NCBI GenBank assembly: GCA_029268615.1 | Contig: JAQWNM010000003.1 | Span: 1 to 41,685, forward strand | Length of the DNA: 41,685 nucleotides | Direction of reading: 5' to 3' | Origin: SAR86 cluster bacterium | Lineage (GTDB): Bacteria; Pseudomonadota; Gammaproteobacteria; Magnimaribacterales; Magnimaribacteraceae | In this document: piece by piece, positions 29,684-39,262 of the stretch | How positions within the stretch are numbered: the stretch's first letter is position 1 | Layout: every line of letters starts with the position of its first letter | The notes under the pieces: generated by a model | Databases searched by the model: none | The model's input: the letters and a program-made list of their open reading frames with translations, nothing else | What the model was told of the DNA's origin: nothing | Translations under genes and position numbers: made by a program

Positions 29684-31051
29684 TTAGACTTTTTTAGCAA
29701 GAATACTAGCTAACCCAATGTAATCTGATGGACTAAGTTGTAAGAGAATCTCTCTATCATTGTCTTCAATATTTAAAGATTCAACAAGAAGTTTAATTTT
29801 AGATTTATCTAAAGATTTACCTCTAGATAAGTCCTTCATGATTTCGTATCCATGAGGGATTTTATTCTTTCTCATAATTGTTTGGATTGCTTCTGATAAG
29901 AGTTCCCATGAATTTTCTAAATCATCTTTTATGCTTTTCTTATTGATATCTAATTTTTTAATTCCTTTTTTTAGAGATTCGTAGGCAATAAGAGATAAAG
30001 AAAAAGCACTTCCTATATTCCTTAGAACAGTTGAATCTGATAAGTCTCTTTGCCATCTAGAAATAACAATCTTGTGAGCTATATGTTCAAACATAGAATT
30101 TGATATTCCTAAATTCCCTTCAGCATTTTCAAAATCTATAGGGTTAACTTTATGAGGCATAGTTGAAGAACCTACCTCTCCATCATTTAATTTCTGCTTG
30201 AAATAACCTATAGAAATATAGCCCCAGGCATCTCTAGAAAAATCTAATAAAATATTATTAAGCCTTACATAGGCATGCATTAATTCTGCCAAAGAATCTT
30301 TTTGCTCTACTTGAGTAGTATATAAAGAGAAGTTGAGCCCCAATCCTTTTACAAAAAGATTAGATACTTTCAACCAATCTACATCCGGATAAGCTACTAA
30401 GTGTGCATTATAGTTTCCTACTGCTCCGTTTATTTTTCCTGATAATTTGATCTTCGATATTGAAGACAGTAATCCATCAATTCTATAGACAAAGTTAGCA
30501 AATTCTTTACCCATGGTAGTTGGTGAAGCGCTTTGGCCATGCGTTCTAGATAACATTGCAACACTTGAATAAGAACGAGACTTATCTTTTAAGACTTTTC
30601 TAATGCTCTTAATAGAAGGTATCAAAATATCCTGACATGCATCCTTTAACATTAGGGAATAAGCTAAATTATTTATGTCTTCAGACGTGCAGGCAAAATG
30701 AATAAATTCTTCGCTTTTACTTAATTTTGGTTTTTCAGTAAATTTATTTCTCAAATAGTATTCAACAGCTTTAACATCGTGGTTTGTTCTACTTTCAAGT
30801 TTTTTAATCTTTTGAGCTTCTTTTAAATCAAAGTTTAGATAAATTGATCTTAAAAAATTAACATCTCTTTTATTAAGGGCTATGAGTTCTTTTACTCCTT
30901 TAATTGAAGAAAGAAGAATAAACCATTCTACTTCAATTAAAAGTCTATATTTCATGAGTGCAAACTCGCTGAAATAAGGACTTAGTAATTCAGATACATG
31001 TCTGTATCTTCCATCAACGGAAGAGATTGCTGTTAATTTGTTTAAATTCAT
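29684..31051 (-). CDS. purB: Adenylosuccinate lyase
   Basis: PurB acts twice in purine synthesis, on SAICAR and on adenylosuccinate. The 455-residue length matches E. coli (456). The superfamily signature GSSTMPHKVNPIDFENAEGN is near residue 295. TRTNHDVKAVEYYL near residue 86 and SRTHGQSASPTTMGKEFANF near residue 167 hold the active-site histidines. In many gammaproteobacteria purB is followed upstream or downstream by hflD and mnmA; here a secreted amidohydrolase lies between purB and mnmA instead. Confidence 0.97.
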   Translation of the reverse strand: MNLNKLTAISSVDGRYRHVSELLSPYFSEFALMKYRLLIEVEWFILLSSIKGVKELIALNKRDVNFLRSIYLNFDLKEAQKIKKLESRTNHDVKAVEYYLRNKFTEKPKLSKSEEFIHFACTSEDINNLAYSLMLKDACQDILIPSIKSIRKVLKDKSRSYSSVAMLSRTHGQSASPTTMGKEFANFVYRIDGLLSSISKIKLSGKINGAVGNYNAHLVAYPDVDWLKVSNLFVKGLGLNFSLYTTQVEQKDSLAELMHAYVRLNNILLDFSRDAWGYISIGYFKQKLNDGEVGSSTMPHKVNPIDFENAEGNLGISNSMFEHIAHKIVISRWQRDLSDSTVLRNIGSAFSLSLIAYESLKKGIKKLDINKKSIKDDLENSWELLSEAIQTIMRKNKIPHGYEIMKDLSRGKSLDKSKIKLLVESLNIEDNDREILLQLSPSDYIGLASILAKKV

Positions 31052-31084
31052 TATTTAAAAGTTTTTATTATAACTTAATGTGCC

Positions 31085-31090
31085 TATAAT
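31085..31090 (+). promoter_or_regulatory. Candidate -10 box for the amidohydrolase gene
   Basis: TATAAT lies 38 bp before the amidohydrolase ATG in the 76-bp gap divergent from purB. The -35 position holds a T-rich stretch only. On the opposite strand a TATAAT at 31067-31072 could serve purB, also without a good -35. Confidence 0.3.
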
Positions 31091-31127
31091 ACTTGCGTAA
31101 TAGGTTAACTCGATCCAGACTAGAGAT

Positions 31128-32429
31128 ATGAAAAAAATATCTTTCAATGCTAATTCCTTTCTTTTAAGTCTTTTTGTATTAATATTTTCTCAGATAACTT
31201 CTTCTAAGACAGTTATTCATGCTGGTCAGCTAATTGATGGCAACAATCCAAGTCCTCTGCAGAATATGAGTATCATAATATCTGGAGAAAAGATTATATC
31301 TATTGAGCAAGGTTTTATTGAGCCAGATATAGAAGATATTTATATAGATCTTGGGAGTTATACTGTATTACCAGGTCTCATAGATATGCATGTTCACCTT
31401 GATGGTGAGCATAATAAAAATAGCTCCAATGAGAAATATATACTTACTGAGGCTGATAATGCCATAAATTCTGTGGTTAATGCTCAAAAAACGTTACTAG
31501 CTGGATTTACTACTGTCAGAAATCTTGGAGATTCTGATTTAGTTACGATTAGTCTAAGAAATGCAATTAATAAAGGAATACTTCCTGGTCCTAGAATTTA
31601 TACCTCTGGATCTACAATCTCTTCTACAGGAGGGCATGGAGATCAAAGTAATGGAGCAAGAAAAAACCTCAAAAAAAATCTTCGTAAATCAAATGCTGTT
31701 GTAAATAGCCCTAGTGACGCTTTTCTCGCTGTTAGGAGTAGATATCAAGAAGGTGCTGATCTTATCAAGATAACAGCTACCGGTGGAGTTTTGAGTGTTG
31801 CAAAAAATGGAGAAAACCCTCAATTCACAAAAGAGGAATTGAAAGCTATTATCACTTCTTCAAAAGACTATGGTTTTAAAGTAGCAGCTCATGCACACGG
31901 AGCAGAAGGAATTAAAAGAGCAGTTATAGCTGGGGTAAACTCTATTGAACATGGAACTTTAATGGACGAAGAGGGCAGAAAACTTATGATCCAAAATGGT
32001 ACTTATCTTGTACCTACTATAATGGCGGGCAAGTGGGTTGAAGAAAAGTCAAAAGAAGAAAACTATTTTCCAGAAATTGTTAGGCTAAAAGCAGCAAAAA
32101 TAGGCCCTTTAATTCAAGCATCTTTTGGAAAAGCTTATCAATCTGGAGTAAAAATAGCCTTTGGTACCGATTCAGGAGTTTCCCTTCATGGAGAAAATGC
32201 TAAAGAATTTGTTTTAATGGTTGAAGCGGGCATGCCCCCTTTACAAGCTATTCTTTCAGCAACCAAAGAGGCCTCAATACTCTTAGGCCAAGATAAACTT
32301 TTAGGTACCTTACAAGAAGGAAAGTATGCTGACATTGTAGCTGTTTCAACTAATCCAATAGATGATATATCTTCTCTTCAATCTATAGATTTTGTAATGA
32401 AAGCTGGTGAAGTTTATAAAACCCCTTAG
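31128..32429 (+). CDS. Secreted amidohydrolase (Xaa-Pro/Xaa-Arg dipeptidase-like, imidazolonepropionase-related)
   Basis: This 433-residue metal-dependent hydrolase has a signal peptide (FLLSLFVLIFSQITSS, residues 11-26), so it is probably periplasmic. The metal site of the amidohydrolase superfamily is intact: His88 and His90 (DMHVH), a lysine for carbamylation in LIKITATGG near residue 213, histidines in AAHAHG and SIEHGT, and the Asp of FGTDSG near residue 344. The STGGHGDQ motif and overall layout match periplasmic dipeptidase-like members of the group. Its end overlaps the end of convergent mnmA by 4 bp. It takes the place usually held by hflD between purB and mnmA. The natural substrate is not known; small peptides are the likeliest. 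Confidence 0.85.
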   Translation: MKKISFNANSFLLSLFVLIFSQITSSKTVIHAGQLIDGNNPSPLQNMSIIISGEKIISIEQGFIEPDIEDIYIDLGSYTVLPGLIDMHVHLDGEHNKNSSNEKYILTEADNAINSVVNAQKTLLAGFTTVRNLGDSDLVTISLRNAINKGILPGPRIYTSGSTISSTGGHGDQSNGARKNLKKNLRKSNAVVNSPSDAFLAVRSRYQEGADLIKITATGGVLSVAKNGENPQFTKEELKAIITSSKDYGFKVAAHAHGAEGIKRAVIAGVNSIEHGTLMDEEGRKLMIQNGTYLVPTIMAGKWVEEKSKEENYFPEIVRLKAAKIGPLIQASFGKAYQSGVKIAFGTDSGVSLHGENAKEFVLMVEAGMPPLQAILSATKEASILLGQDKLLGTLQEGKYADIVAVSTNPIDDISSLQSIDFVMKAGEVYKTP

Positions 32430-33502
32430 TTTATTGAATCTATCTCTCCGCCACCTATACACTCATTGTCCTTATAAATAACTGCTGATTGACCGGGAGT
32501 AATAGCCCTCTGAGATTTATCAAATAATACCCTGTATTGACTATCTTCTTTTTTAATTACGCAGTCTTGGTCAGCCTGCCTATACCTAACTTTCACTGAA
32601 TACTTAGTATCATCTGTTAATGCATGATGAGTTTCAAGGTTCTTAATAAGTAACTCTTTTGACATAAGTAGCTTATTGCAATTCCCTTGGACAACTTTAA
32701 GGGTATTATTTTCTAAATCCTTTTCAGCAACATACCAAGGATTATTATTTGAATCTTTCATGCCACCAATGCCTAGTCCTTTTCTTTGCCCTAAAGTGTA
32801 AAAGGGTAAACCATTATGAGTTCCAATTTGCTTATTATTACTATCTATTATGTCTCCTTTTTCTGAAGCTATATATTCAGATAGAAATTCTGGAAATGGC
32901 CTCTCACCTATAAAGCATATACCTGTGCTGTCTTTTTTATCCGAGGTCACTAAATGTATGTCTTTGGCTATCGCACGAACATCTTTTTTATATAAAGACC
33001 CTAACGGAAATAAGATTTTAGAGTAAGTACTTTTAGGAACTGAATATAAAAAATAGCTCTGATCTTTATTATTATCTACGCCTTTATATAAGGCTAAACG
33101 TTTATTAATATTTTTAATTTGAGCATAATGCCCTGTAGAAATAAAATCGTACCCTTTGTCCATTGCATAATTATAAAAAACATCAAATTTAATTTCCCTG
33201 TTGCATAGTATATCTGGGTTAGGAGTTCTTCCTCTTTTTAATTCTCTTAAAAAATAATTAAAAACCTTTGTTTTATATTGTTTTGAGAAATTTTCTTGGA
33301 CTAATTTTATATTTAGCTGATCTGCAACAAAAGAAGCGTCCATAAAATCTTCCTTAATACTGCAATAAGGTGACCCGTCATCATCATTCCAATTTTTCAT
33401 GAAGAGAGCATCTACAGCATAACCTTGCTCTTTCAATAAATGAGCTGCTACAGAAGAATCTACACCTCCTGATAATCCAATTAACACTCTTTTCTTTGAC
33501 AT
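32426..33502 (-). CDS. mnmA: tRNA-specific 2-thiouridylase MnmA
   Basis: MnmA adds sulfur to C2 of U34 in tRNAs for Lys, Glu and Gln. The 358-residue protein has the PP-loop GLSGGVDSSVAA (residues 9-20). The catalytic cysteines are Cys100 (NPDILCNREIKFD) and Cys196 (DSTGICFIGER). STGHYAQ and YTLGQRKGLGIGG are also conserved. It is divergent from icd. Its stop overlaps the amidohydrolase stop by 4 bp, with no terminator visible. Confidence 0.97.
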   Translation of the reverse strand: MSKKRVLIGLSGGVDSSVAAHLLKEQGYAVDALFMKNWNDDDGSPYCSIKEDFMDASFVADQLNIKLVQENFSKQYKTKVFNYFLRELKRGRTPNPDILCNREIKFDVFYNYAMDKGYDFISTGHYAQIKNINKRLALYKGVDNNKDQSYFLYSVPKSTYSKILFPLGSLYKKDVRAIAKDIHLVTSDKKDSTGICFIGERPFPEFLSEYIASEKGDIIDSNNKQIGTHNGLPFYTLGQRKGLGIGGMKDSNNNPWYVAEKDLENNTLKVVQGNCNKLLMSKELLIKNLETHHALTDDTKYSVKVRYRQADQDCVIKKEDSQYRVLFDKSQRAITPGQSAVIYKDNECIGGGEIDSIN

Positions 33503-33537
33503 GTTTAAAAAATCTTCATTTAGATGGATAGGCTAAT

Positions 33538-33567
33538 TTGGGAATCCCAACTTAACTACTATATAAT
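33538..33567 (+). promoter_or_regulatory. Candidate sigma-70 promoter of icd
   Basis: TTGGGA at 33538-33543 and TATAAT at 33562-33567 are 18 bp apart, the best -35/-10 pair I found in the window. It would start transcription near 33574, inside the longer open frame. This supports the icd start at 33611 and a leader of about 37 nt. Confidence 0.45.
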
Positions 33568-33610
33568 CACAATCTCTAATTATACAGAGATCAATAAATT
33601 AATTAATCTT

Positions 33611-34867
33611 ATGACATATAAGCACATACAAATACCTGATTCAGGCAGTAAAATTTCATATTCTCCTGATGGCGAACTTATAGTTCCCAATGACCCTATT
33701 ATCCCCTTTATAGAAGGTGATGGCATAGGTTCAGATATATCTCCCGCAATGATAGATGTAGTTAATAAGGCAGTAGAGAAAGCTTATAACGACGAAAGAA
33801 AAATATCTTGGATGGAAATTTATTGTGGTGAAAAAGCCGTTACCACCTATGGAAATGATATTTGGTTACCGGAAGAAACCCTAGAAGCAATTAAGGAATA
33901 TGTGGTTTCTATCAAAGGCCCTTTAACTACTCCTGTTGGTGGAGGAATAAGATCTTTAAATGTCGCTCTTAGACAAGAACTGGATCTATATGTTTGCCAA
34001 AGACCAGTAAGATATTTCAATGGGGTACCAAGTCCAGTTATTGCTCCAGAAAAAACAGATATGGTTATCTTTAGAGAAAATTCAGAAGACATATATGCTG
34101 GTATTGAATGGGAAGCAGGCTCTGATGAAGCTACTAAAATTATAGACTTTCTTCAAAATGAAATGGGTGTTTCTAAAATTAGATTTCCTGATTTTTGTGG
34201 AATAGGCGTAAAACCTGTTTCTAAACAAGGTACTGAAAGACTAGTAGATAAAGCCATAGAGTATGCCATACAAAATGATAGAGATTCTATAACTCTAGTT
34301 CATAAAGGTAATATCATGAAATTCACAGAAGGCTCTTTTAAAGAATGGGGCTATGATCTATCTTCAGATAAATATGGAGCAGTAGAAATTGATGGCGGTC
34401 CATGGAGGAGCTTTAAGAATCCAATTACCGGTAAAGATATTATTATTAAAGATGTTATAGCTGATGCCTTTCTTCAACAAATATTAACCAGACCTGAGGA
34501 ATATAGTGTCATAGCTACTCTAAACTTAAATGGAGACTATATTTCTGATGCACTTGCAGCAGAAGTTGGTGGCATAGGTATAGCACCTGGTGCTAATCTA
34601 GGCGATGAAATTGGATTATTTGAAGCAACTCATGGCACTGCTCCCAAATATACTAATCTAGATAAAGTAAACCCAGGTTCATTAATACTTTCAGCTGAAA
34701 TGATGCTTAGATTTATGGGTTGGACTGAATCAGCTGATCTTATTATTGAAGGACTATCTAAAACTATCAATCAAAAAAGGGTAACTTATGATTTTGAAAG
34801 ATTAATGGAAGATGCAACCCTTCTTAAGTGCTCTGAGTTTGGACAGGCTATTGTAGAAAACATGTAA
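33611..34867 (+). CDS. icd: Isocitrate dehydrogenase (NADP+)
   Basis: Icd oxidises isocitrate to 2-oxoglutarate in the TCA cycle. The open frame extends up to 33524, but the homology begins at the ATG at 33611, giving 418 residues (E. coli 416). The upstream 29 codons contain a likely promoter. Substrate motif [20 protein letters not shown] has Ser115, equivalent to the AceK-phosphorylated Ser113 of E. coli. [17 protein letters not shown] and the Arg of TYDFERLM match the NADP-binding residues. clpS follows after 17 bp. With aceA close by, the window holds both sides of the isocitrate branch point. Confidence 0.96.
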   Translation: MTYKHIQIPDSGSKISYSPDGELIVPNDPIIPFIEGDGIGSDISPAMIDVVNKAVEKAYNDERKISWMEIYCGEKAVTTYGNDIWLPEETLEAIKEYVVSIKGPLTTPVGGGIRSLNVALRQELDLYVCQRPVRYFNGVPSPVIAPEKTDMVIFRENSEDIYAGIEWEAGSDEATKIIDFLQNEMGVSKIRFPDFCGIGVKPVSKQGTERLVDKAIEYAIQNDRDSITLVHKGNIMKFTEGSFKEWGYDLSSDKYGAVEIDGGPWRSFKNPITGKDIIIKDVIADAFLQQILTRPEEYSVIATLNLNGDYISDALAAEVGGIGIAPGANLGDEIGLFEATHGTAPKYTNLDKVNPGSLILSAEMMLRFMGWTESADLIIEGLSKTINQKRVTYDFERLMEDATLLKCSEFGQAIVENM

Positions 34868-34884
34868 CTAAATGATCTAAAAAA

Positions 34885-35250
34885 ATGCACTTACTATCTT
34901 CTATTAATCAAAACAAAGAAGATGACCTTCAAGAGGATGGCGCTTCTTATGTGCTAGAAGAAGAAACTAGTCCGCTTACTAAAAGACCCTCCTTATACAG
35001 AGTTTTAATATTAAACGATGACTACACTCCAATGGAGTTTGTAGTTTTTGTCCTACAAAATTTTTTTGGGATGGACAATGAAAAGGCAACTCAAATAATG
35101 CTCACAGTGCATACCAAGGGGATAGGAGTGTGCGGAATATTTACAAAGGAAATTGCAGAGACTAGAAGTTCCCAGATTAATAATTTTGCTAAACAAAATG
35201 GCCACCCATTAATTACAGATATTGAAGAAGTAGAGGATGAAGAATGTTAG
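34885..35250 (+). CDS. clpS: ATP-dependent Clp protease adaptor ClpS
   Basis: ClpS presents N-end-rule substrates to ClpAP. The 121-residue protein has an acidic, flexible N-terminal part (residues 1-32). The folded domain follows, with [20 protein letters not shown] (the Asn/Asp residues that bind the N-degron) and [19 protein letters not shown]. It is slightly longer than E. coli ClpS (106) because of both tails. The last codons overlap the clpA start by 7 bp, so synthesis is coupled with its partner. Confidence 0.96.
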   Translation: MHLLSSINQNKEDDLQEDGASYVLEEETSPLTKRPSLYRVLILNDDYTPMEFVVFVLQNFFGMDNEKATQIMLTVHTKGIGVCGIFTKEIAETRSSQINNFAKQNGHPLITDIEEVEDEEC

Positions 35251-37499
35251 ATAATCAATTAGAAAATAATTTAACTTTGGCTTTCAAGGAAGCTCATGAA
35301 CAAAAACATGAATTTGTAACCATAGAACATTTGTTATTAGCAATTCTTGACAATTCAGATGCATCAAAAGTTATAACTAGTTGTGGAGGATCAGTAGAAA
35401 TACTAAGGAAAGATTTAAAAGAATTTATAAATAAAACTACCCCTAAGATAGAAGAAAATAAAAATACAGAAATTCAACCCACTTTAGGCTTTCAGCGAGT
35501 CCTCCAAAGGGCTGTTTTTCATGTTCAGTCAACAGGCAAATTAGAAGTAAATGGCGCAAATGTTCTAGTAGCAATATATACCGAAAAAGAAAGTCAGAGT
35601 GTCTTCCTATTGGAACAACAGGGCTTAACTAGACTAGAAGTTGTTGCATATATTAGTCACGGGGACCTAGGAGAAGAATCTAATAATTCCATTGAAGATG
35701 ACCAAGATAATCCAGAAAAAGATTCTAGTTCAAGCTTAGATAAATATACAACTAATCTTAATATACAGGCTTTAAATGGACAGATAGATCCTCTCATAGG
35801 CCGTTCTAAAGAGGTTGATCGTGTTATCCAAATATTAGCCAGAAGATCTAAAAATAACCCATTATTAGTAGGAGAATCTGGAGTTGGTAAAACAGCAATT
35901 GCAGAAGGTATAGCTAGACTTATAGTGCAAAAGAAAGTGCCAGAAATAATGCTTTCTTGTTCTATCTATAGTTTGGATATGGGAGCACTTTTAGCAGGCA
36001 CCAAGTACAGGGGAGATTTTGAAAAAAGATTAAAATCAGTGCTTTCAGATTTAGAAAAAATTCAAGATTCAATTTTATTTATAGATGAAATTCATACGAT
36101 TATTGGAGCTGGAGCTACTTCTGGTGGAGTTATGGATGCTTCTAATCTTCTAAAACCATCTCTAGCTAAAAATGGTATAAAATTCTTTGGTTCAACAACT
36201 TATAAGGAATACAGAGGTATTTTTGATAAAGATAGAGCATTATCACGACGTTTTCAAAAAGTAGAAGTAAAAGAGCCAAGTGTTGAAGAGACTATTAAAA
36301 TATTACAAGGTTTAAAAAAGAGTTATGAAGAACATCATGAAGTTAAATACACAGACGATGCAATAAAAAAAGCTGCAGAATTATCATCTAAATACTTAAA
36401 TGATAGGTTTTTACCAGACAAAGCTATTGATGTGATTGATGAAGCGGGAGCAAAGAATAGATTGAAAGACCCCAAAAATAATAAACGAAAAATAACAGAA
36501 ATAGACATAGAAAAAATTATAGCCTCTATAGCTCAAATACCAGAGAACAGCGTATCTTCTACTGATAAAAAGAACCTTCGTAATTTAGAAAGAAATCTAA
36601 AGAGGGTAATTTTTGGCCAAGATACAGCTGTACATGAGATATCTTCTGCTATAAAACTCTCTAGAGCAGGTTTAAGGGTTGATCAAAAACCAGTTGGATC
36701 ATTCTTATTTTCTGGGCCTACAGGGGTAGGGAAGACAGAACTTTCAAGGCAATTAGCTTTAACAATGGGGATAGAGCTATTGAGGTTTGATATGTCGGAG
36801 TACATGGAAAGACATACTGTGTCTAGATTGATTGGAGCTCCTCCTGGTTATGTTGGATATGATCAAGGAGGTCTACTCACGGAAGCAGTAACAAAAAATC
36901 CTCATTGTGTAATATTATTAGACGAGATTGAAAAAGCACATCCAGAAGTATTCAATATTCTCCTTCAGGTTATGGATCATGGAACACTAACAGATAATAA
37001 TGGCAGGAAAGCTGATTTTAGGAACGTAGTACTAATAATGACAACAAATGCTGGAGCTCAAGATATGAGTAGGGCATCAATGGGATTCAAAGAACAAGAT
37101 CATGCATCAGATGCAATGGAAGTTATTAAAAAGATGTTTAGTCCAGAATTTAGAAATAGACTTGATTCAATAGTGAAGTTTAACCCTCTACCAGTAAAAG
37201 TAATAATGACAGTTATAGATAAATTTCTAGTAGAGCTACAAGCTCAATTAGATGAAAAGAGTGTTCAAATAGAAGTAACTGAAGGAGCTAGGAAATGGCT
37301 ACTTAAGAATGGATACGATCAAAAAATGGGCGCAAGACCTATGCAGAAACTTATACAAGAAAAGATAAAAGGGCCATTATCAGAGGAAATCCTGTTTGGA
37401 GAACTATCTAAGAATGGAGGAAAAGTATTAGTTGAACTAGAGAGAAAAGATATTGTATTGAAATATGAGAGACATAAAAAAGCTGAAAAAATAAAATAG
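35244..37499 (+). CDS. clpA: Clp protease ATP-binding subunit ClpA
   Basis: ClpA unfolds proteins and feeds them to ClpP. At 751 residues it matches E. coli (758). The N-domain has the double Clp repeat (residues 1-145). The first AAA+ module has Walker [14 protein letters not shown] and Walker [11 protein letters not shown], and the second has [13 protein letters not shown] and [15 protein letters not shown]. There is no ClpB-type middle domain. The ClpP-docking loop reads MGF at residues 613-615, in place of the IGL of E. coli. It overlaps clpS by 7 bp and converges on infA, the standard neighbourhood. No clpP is in the window. Confidence 0.97.
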   Translation: MLDNQLENNLTLAFKEAHEQKHEFVTIEHLLLAILDNSDASKVITSCGGSVEILRKDLKEFINKTTPKIEENKNTEIQPTLGFQRVLQRAVFHVQSTGKLEVNGANVLVAIYTEKESQSVFLLEQQGLTRLEVVAYISHGDLGEESNNSIEDDQDNPEKDSSSSLDKYTTNLNIQALNGQIDPLIGRSKEVDRVIQILARRSKNNPLLVGESGVGKTAIAEGIARLIVQKKVPEIMLSCSIYSLDMGALLAGTKYRGDFEKRLKSVLSDLEKIQDSILFIDEIHTIIGAGATSGGVMDASNLLKPSLAKNGIKFFGSTTYKEYRGIFDKDRALSRRFQKVEVKEPSVEETIKILQGLKKSYEEHHEVKYTDDAIKKAAELSSKYLNDRFLPDKAIDVIDEAGAKNRLKDPKNNKRKITEIDIEKIIASIAQIPENSVSSTDKKNLRNLERNLKRVIFGQDTAVHEISSAIKLSRAGLRVDQKPVGSFLFSGPTGVGKTELSRQLALTMGIELLRFDMSEYMERHTVSRLIGAPPGYVGYDQGGLLTEAVTKNPHCVILLDEIEKAHPEVFNILLQVMDHGTLTDNNGRKADFRNVVLIMTTNAGAQDMSRASMGFKEQDHASDAMEVIKKMFSPEFRNRLDSIVKFNPLPVKVIMTVIDKFLVELQAQLDEKSVQIEVTEGARKWLLKNGYDQKMGARPMQKLIQEKIKGPLSEEILFGELSKNGGKVLVELERKDIVLKYERHKKAEKIK

Positions 37500-37500
37500 T

Positions 37501-37719
37501 TTATTTTTCTCTAAATATAATTCTACCTTTTGTCAGATCATAAGGAGTTATCTCTAACTTAACTTTATCACCTGTCAGAATTCTTATGTAATGCTTTCTC
37601 ATTTTTCCAGAAATATGAGCTATTATGACGTGGTCATTTTCTAGTTTTACTCTGAAAGTAGTGTTGGGAAGTGTTTCAATAACTTCTCCATCCATTTCTA
37701 TTAATTCTTCTTTAGCCAT
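37501..37719 (-). CDS. infA: Translation initiation factor IF-1
   Basis: IF-1 binds the ribosomal A site during initiation. I chose the ATG at 37719, giving 72 residues, the exact family length; an earlier in-frame ATG at 37749 would add ten residues with no homology. The sequence [19 protein letters not shown], then [20 protein letters not shown] and [18 protein letters not shown], is the S1-like fold of IF-1. It converges on clpA with one base between the stops, as in many gammaproteobacteria. Confidence 0.97.
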   Translation of the reverse strand: MAKEELIEMDGEVIETLPNTTFRVKLENDHVIIAHISGKMRKHYIRILTGDKVKLEITPYDLTKGRIIFREK

Positions 37720-37763
37720 ATAATTACAATTGTGCCTTAGCTTAATCATTATTGAAAGAACTC

Positions 37764-37871
37764 ATGAAAGAAAAAGAATTTAAATTTACCTCACTATTAG
37801 CTGTTCTTGCTTTGATAGTTATAATAATTGCTATTGCCAGTTACGTAATAGACCGTCTCATTGCTGTCTAA
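37764..37871 (+). CDS. Possible 35-residue membrane microprotein
   Basis: An ATG frame of 35 residues codes for a charged N-terminus (MKEKEFKF), one hydrophobic helix (TSLLAVLALIVIIIAIASYV) and a short tail IDRLIAV. The layout is that of a single-pass membrane protein. It is divergent from infA with 44 bp between start codons, so both could share a regulatory gap. A GAAAG at 37754 is a weak ribosome-binding site. I do not recognise a family. AT-rich DNA easily gives hydrophobic frames, so it may be spurious. Confidence 0.35.
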   Translation: MKEKEFKFTSLLAVLALIVIIIAIASYVIDRLIAV

Positions 37872-38105
37872 AAATTCTATAAGTTAAATATAAAGAATAG
37901 GGGGCTAAAAGTATTCCTATGCGTATATATATGTTTTTACTGTTCTATTTATTATTTAACATAATATACATTATGCGAAGTATTAATAACACTATATAGT
38001 GGATAGGTTTATATATAAGCACAATATATTGTTTACTCTTCTTAGAAAGAGCTACCATCTTGTCGACTATCTCAGGAATTAATAGATCTTCCGAAACATA
38101 TATTA
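37872..38105. other. Gene-free gap with three AT-rich palindromes
   Basis: This 234-bp stretch is the longest without a convincing gene. It holds three inverted repeats: 37960-37975 (CATAAT, 4-nt spacer, ATTATG), 37990-38001 (CACTATATAGTG, perfect) and 38021-38032 (ACAATATATTGT, perfect). Their centres are about 28 and 31 bp apart. It lies downstream of the putative outer-membrane gene. No terminator with a G+C-rich stem is visible. The palindromes may be protein-binding sites or chance in AT-rich DNA. Confidence 0.3.
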
Positions 38106-39227
38106 TTATTTTATATTGAAAACTATCCCCATATGTAACTCACCATAAGGATGATCAAAAAAAGAAACGCTCTTTCTGTTATATGACAACGGCTTTAGAC
38201 CAAGTAAATAGTGATTGCTTAGAGCTAACATCCCATAGGCTGTTATTCTTTCAGAAAATCTATAATTAAGATTTAAATTTACTGTTATGTTTGAATTCAG
38301 ATCCTTTTGATAAGGGGATTTAATATAATTTGATCTACTAACTCGCAAGGCTCCTAACTGAGTAGTAAAAGTAAATGAATTATTTATCTTATATAAGATA
38401 CTTAATGTATATCTTAGTTGATTTTCATCCCAAGGATTCTTTTGAGGTAATTGTGTTTTGAAATTACTTATTATTTCTCCTATTGAAGAGCTACCTACCC
38501 TACTTCCTAGAATAAAATTATCAGTAGTATCAAGAAGATCTGAAATATAGTTTATGTTTATTTTTGCTCTGCTTAATCGTAAACTATGATTAATCATAAA
38601 ATTCTTTTGAATGACATCTTTTACGCGTATCGTTATACCTAATTCCTTAGATTTACCTTCAATTCTAAGAATTGGATTATAAGACTTCACTCCAGTCTTT
38701 CTATACTGTTCTGCATCTATAAAACGAATTTCTGCTTCTGCGCATGAGCCACCAATTATTTGACTTCCGAATTGATAACAATCTATGTTTAGAGAGTCCT
38801 GTTTTTCTGAAGTTTGAAATATTTCAAAACTTGTATTATAAGATTTATTCTCTATTAAAGAAGAACCTATAGATACTGAATAATTATCACTATTAGTATT
38901 AATCTCATCAGGATATGTGCTTCTTTGTATTTGATTATTAGACTGACCAAATTCTGCAGAAAGACGAAATCTATTTTTTAACACGTGCGATATAAAGAAC
39001 GATTCAGAAGAAGTTTCATTTAATCTAGTTTGGGCATAATGACTCTTGTAATCAAGAATATCCATTGATTGTTTGTACTGATGTTGAATAAGGCCTATCT
39101 GTCTAATATGATCGTCATGGATAATATTTATATCTTGTAATAACTCTATTTCAGAAGAAAAAATAATAGAACTAAATATTAGATTAATAATTAGAATTAC
39201 ATATCCATTGTTTCTAAATTTATTCAT
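38106..39227 (-). CDS. Putative outer-membrane beta-barrel protein next to a cadherin/RTX protein
   Basis: I do not recognise the family. The 373-residue protein has a signal peptide (YVILIINLIFSSIIFSS, residues 9-25) and a short region rich in His/Gln. The rest consists of many alternating polar/hydrophobic stretches typical of beta strands, such as NYSVSIGSSLI, YNTSFEIFQTS, NITVNLNLNYRFSERITAYG and the final GELHMGIVFNIK. This suggests an outer-membrane barrel, although the terminal residue is Lys rather than the usual aromatic. Two cysteines lie in IDCYQFG and GGSCAEAE. It follows the large repeat protein by 35 bp on the same strand, so it is probably co-transcribed and may help anchor, modify or export that protein (inference). 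Confidence 0.65.
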   Translation of the reverse strand: MNKFRNNGYVILIINLIFSSIIFSSEIELLQDINIIHDDHIRQIGLIQHQYKQSMDILDYKSHYAQTRLNETSSESFFISHVLKNRFRLSAEFGQSNNQIQRSTYPDEINTNSDNYSVSIGSSLIENKSYNTSFEIFQTSEKQDSLNIDCYQFGSQIIGGSCAEAEIRFIDAEQYRKTGVKSYNPILRIEGKSKELGITIRVKDVIQKNFMINHSLRLSRAKININYISDLLDTTDNFILGSRVGSSSIGEIISNFKTQLPQKNPWDENQLRYTLSILYKINNSFTFTTQLGALRVSRSNYIKSPYQKDLNSNITVNLNLNYRFSERITAYGMLALSNHYLLGLKPLSYNRKSVSFFDHPYGELHMGIVFNIK

Positions 39228-39262
39228 TTTAAAGTCCCGTCATAACCACCAATTTGTTCTGT

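Noticed and set aside
37945-38058. 37-codon minus-strand frame with hydrophobic C-terminus
   Set aside because: No ribosome-binding site, runs through the palindromes, and its composition is what AT-rich noncoding DNA gives by chance.
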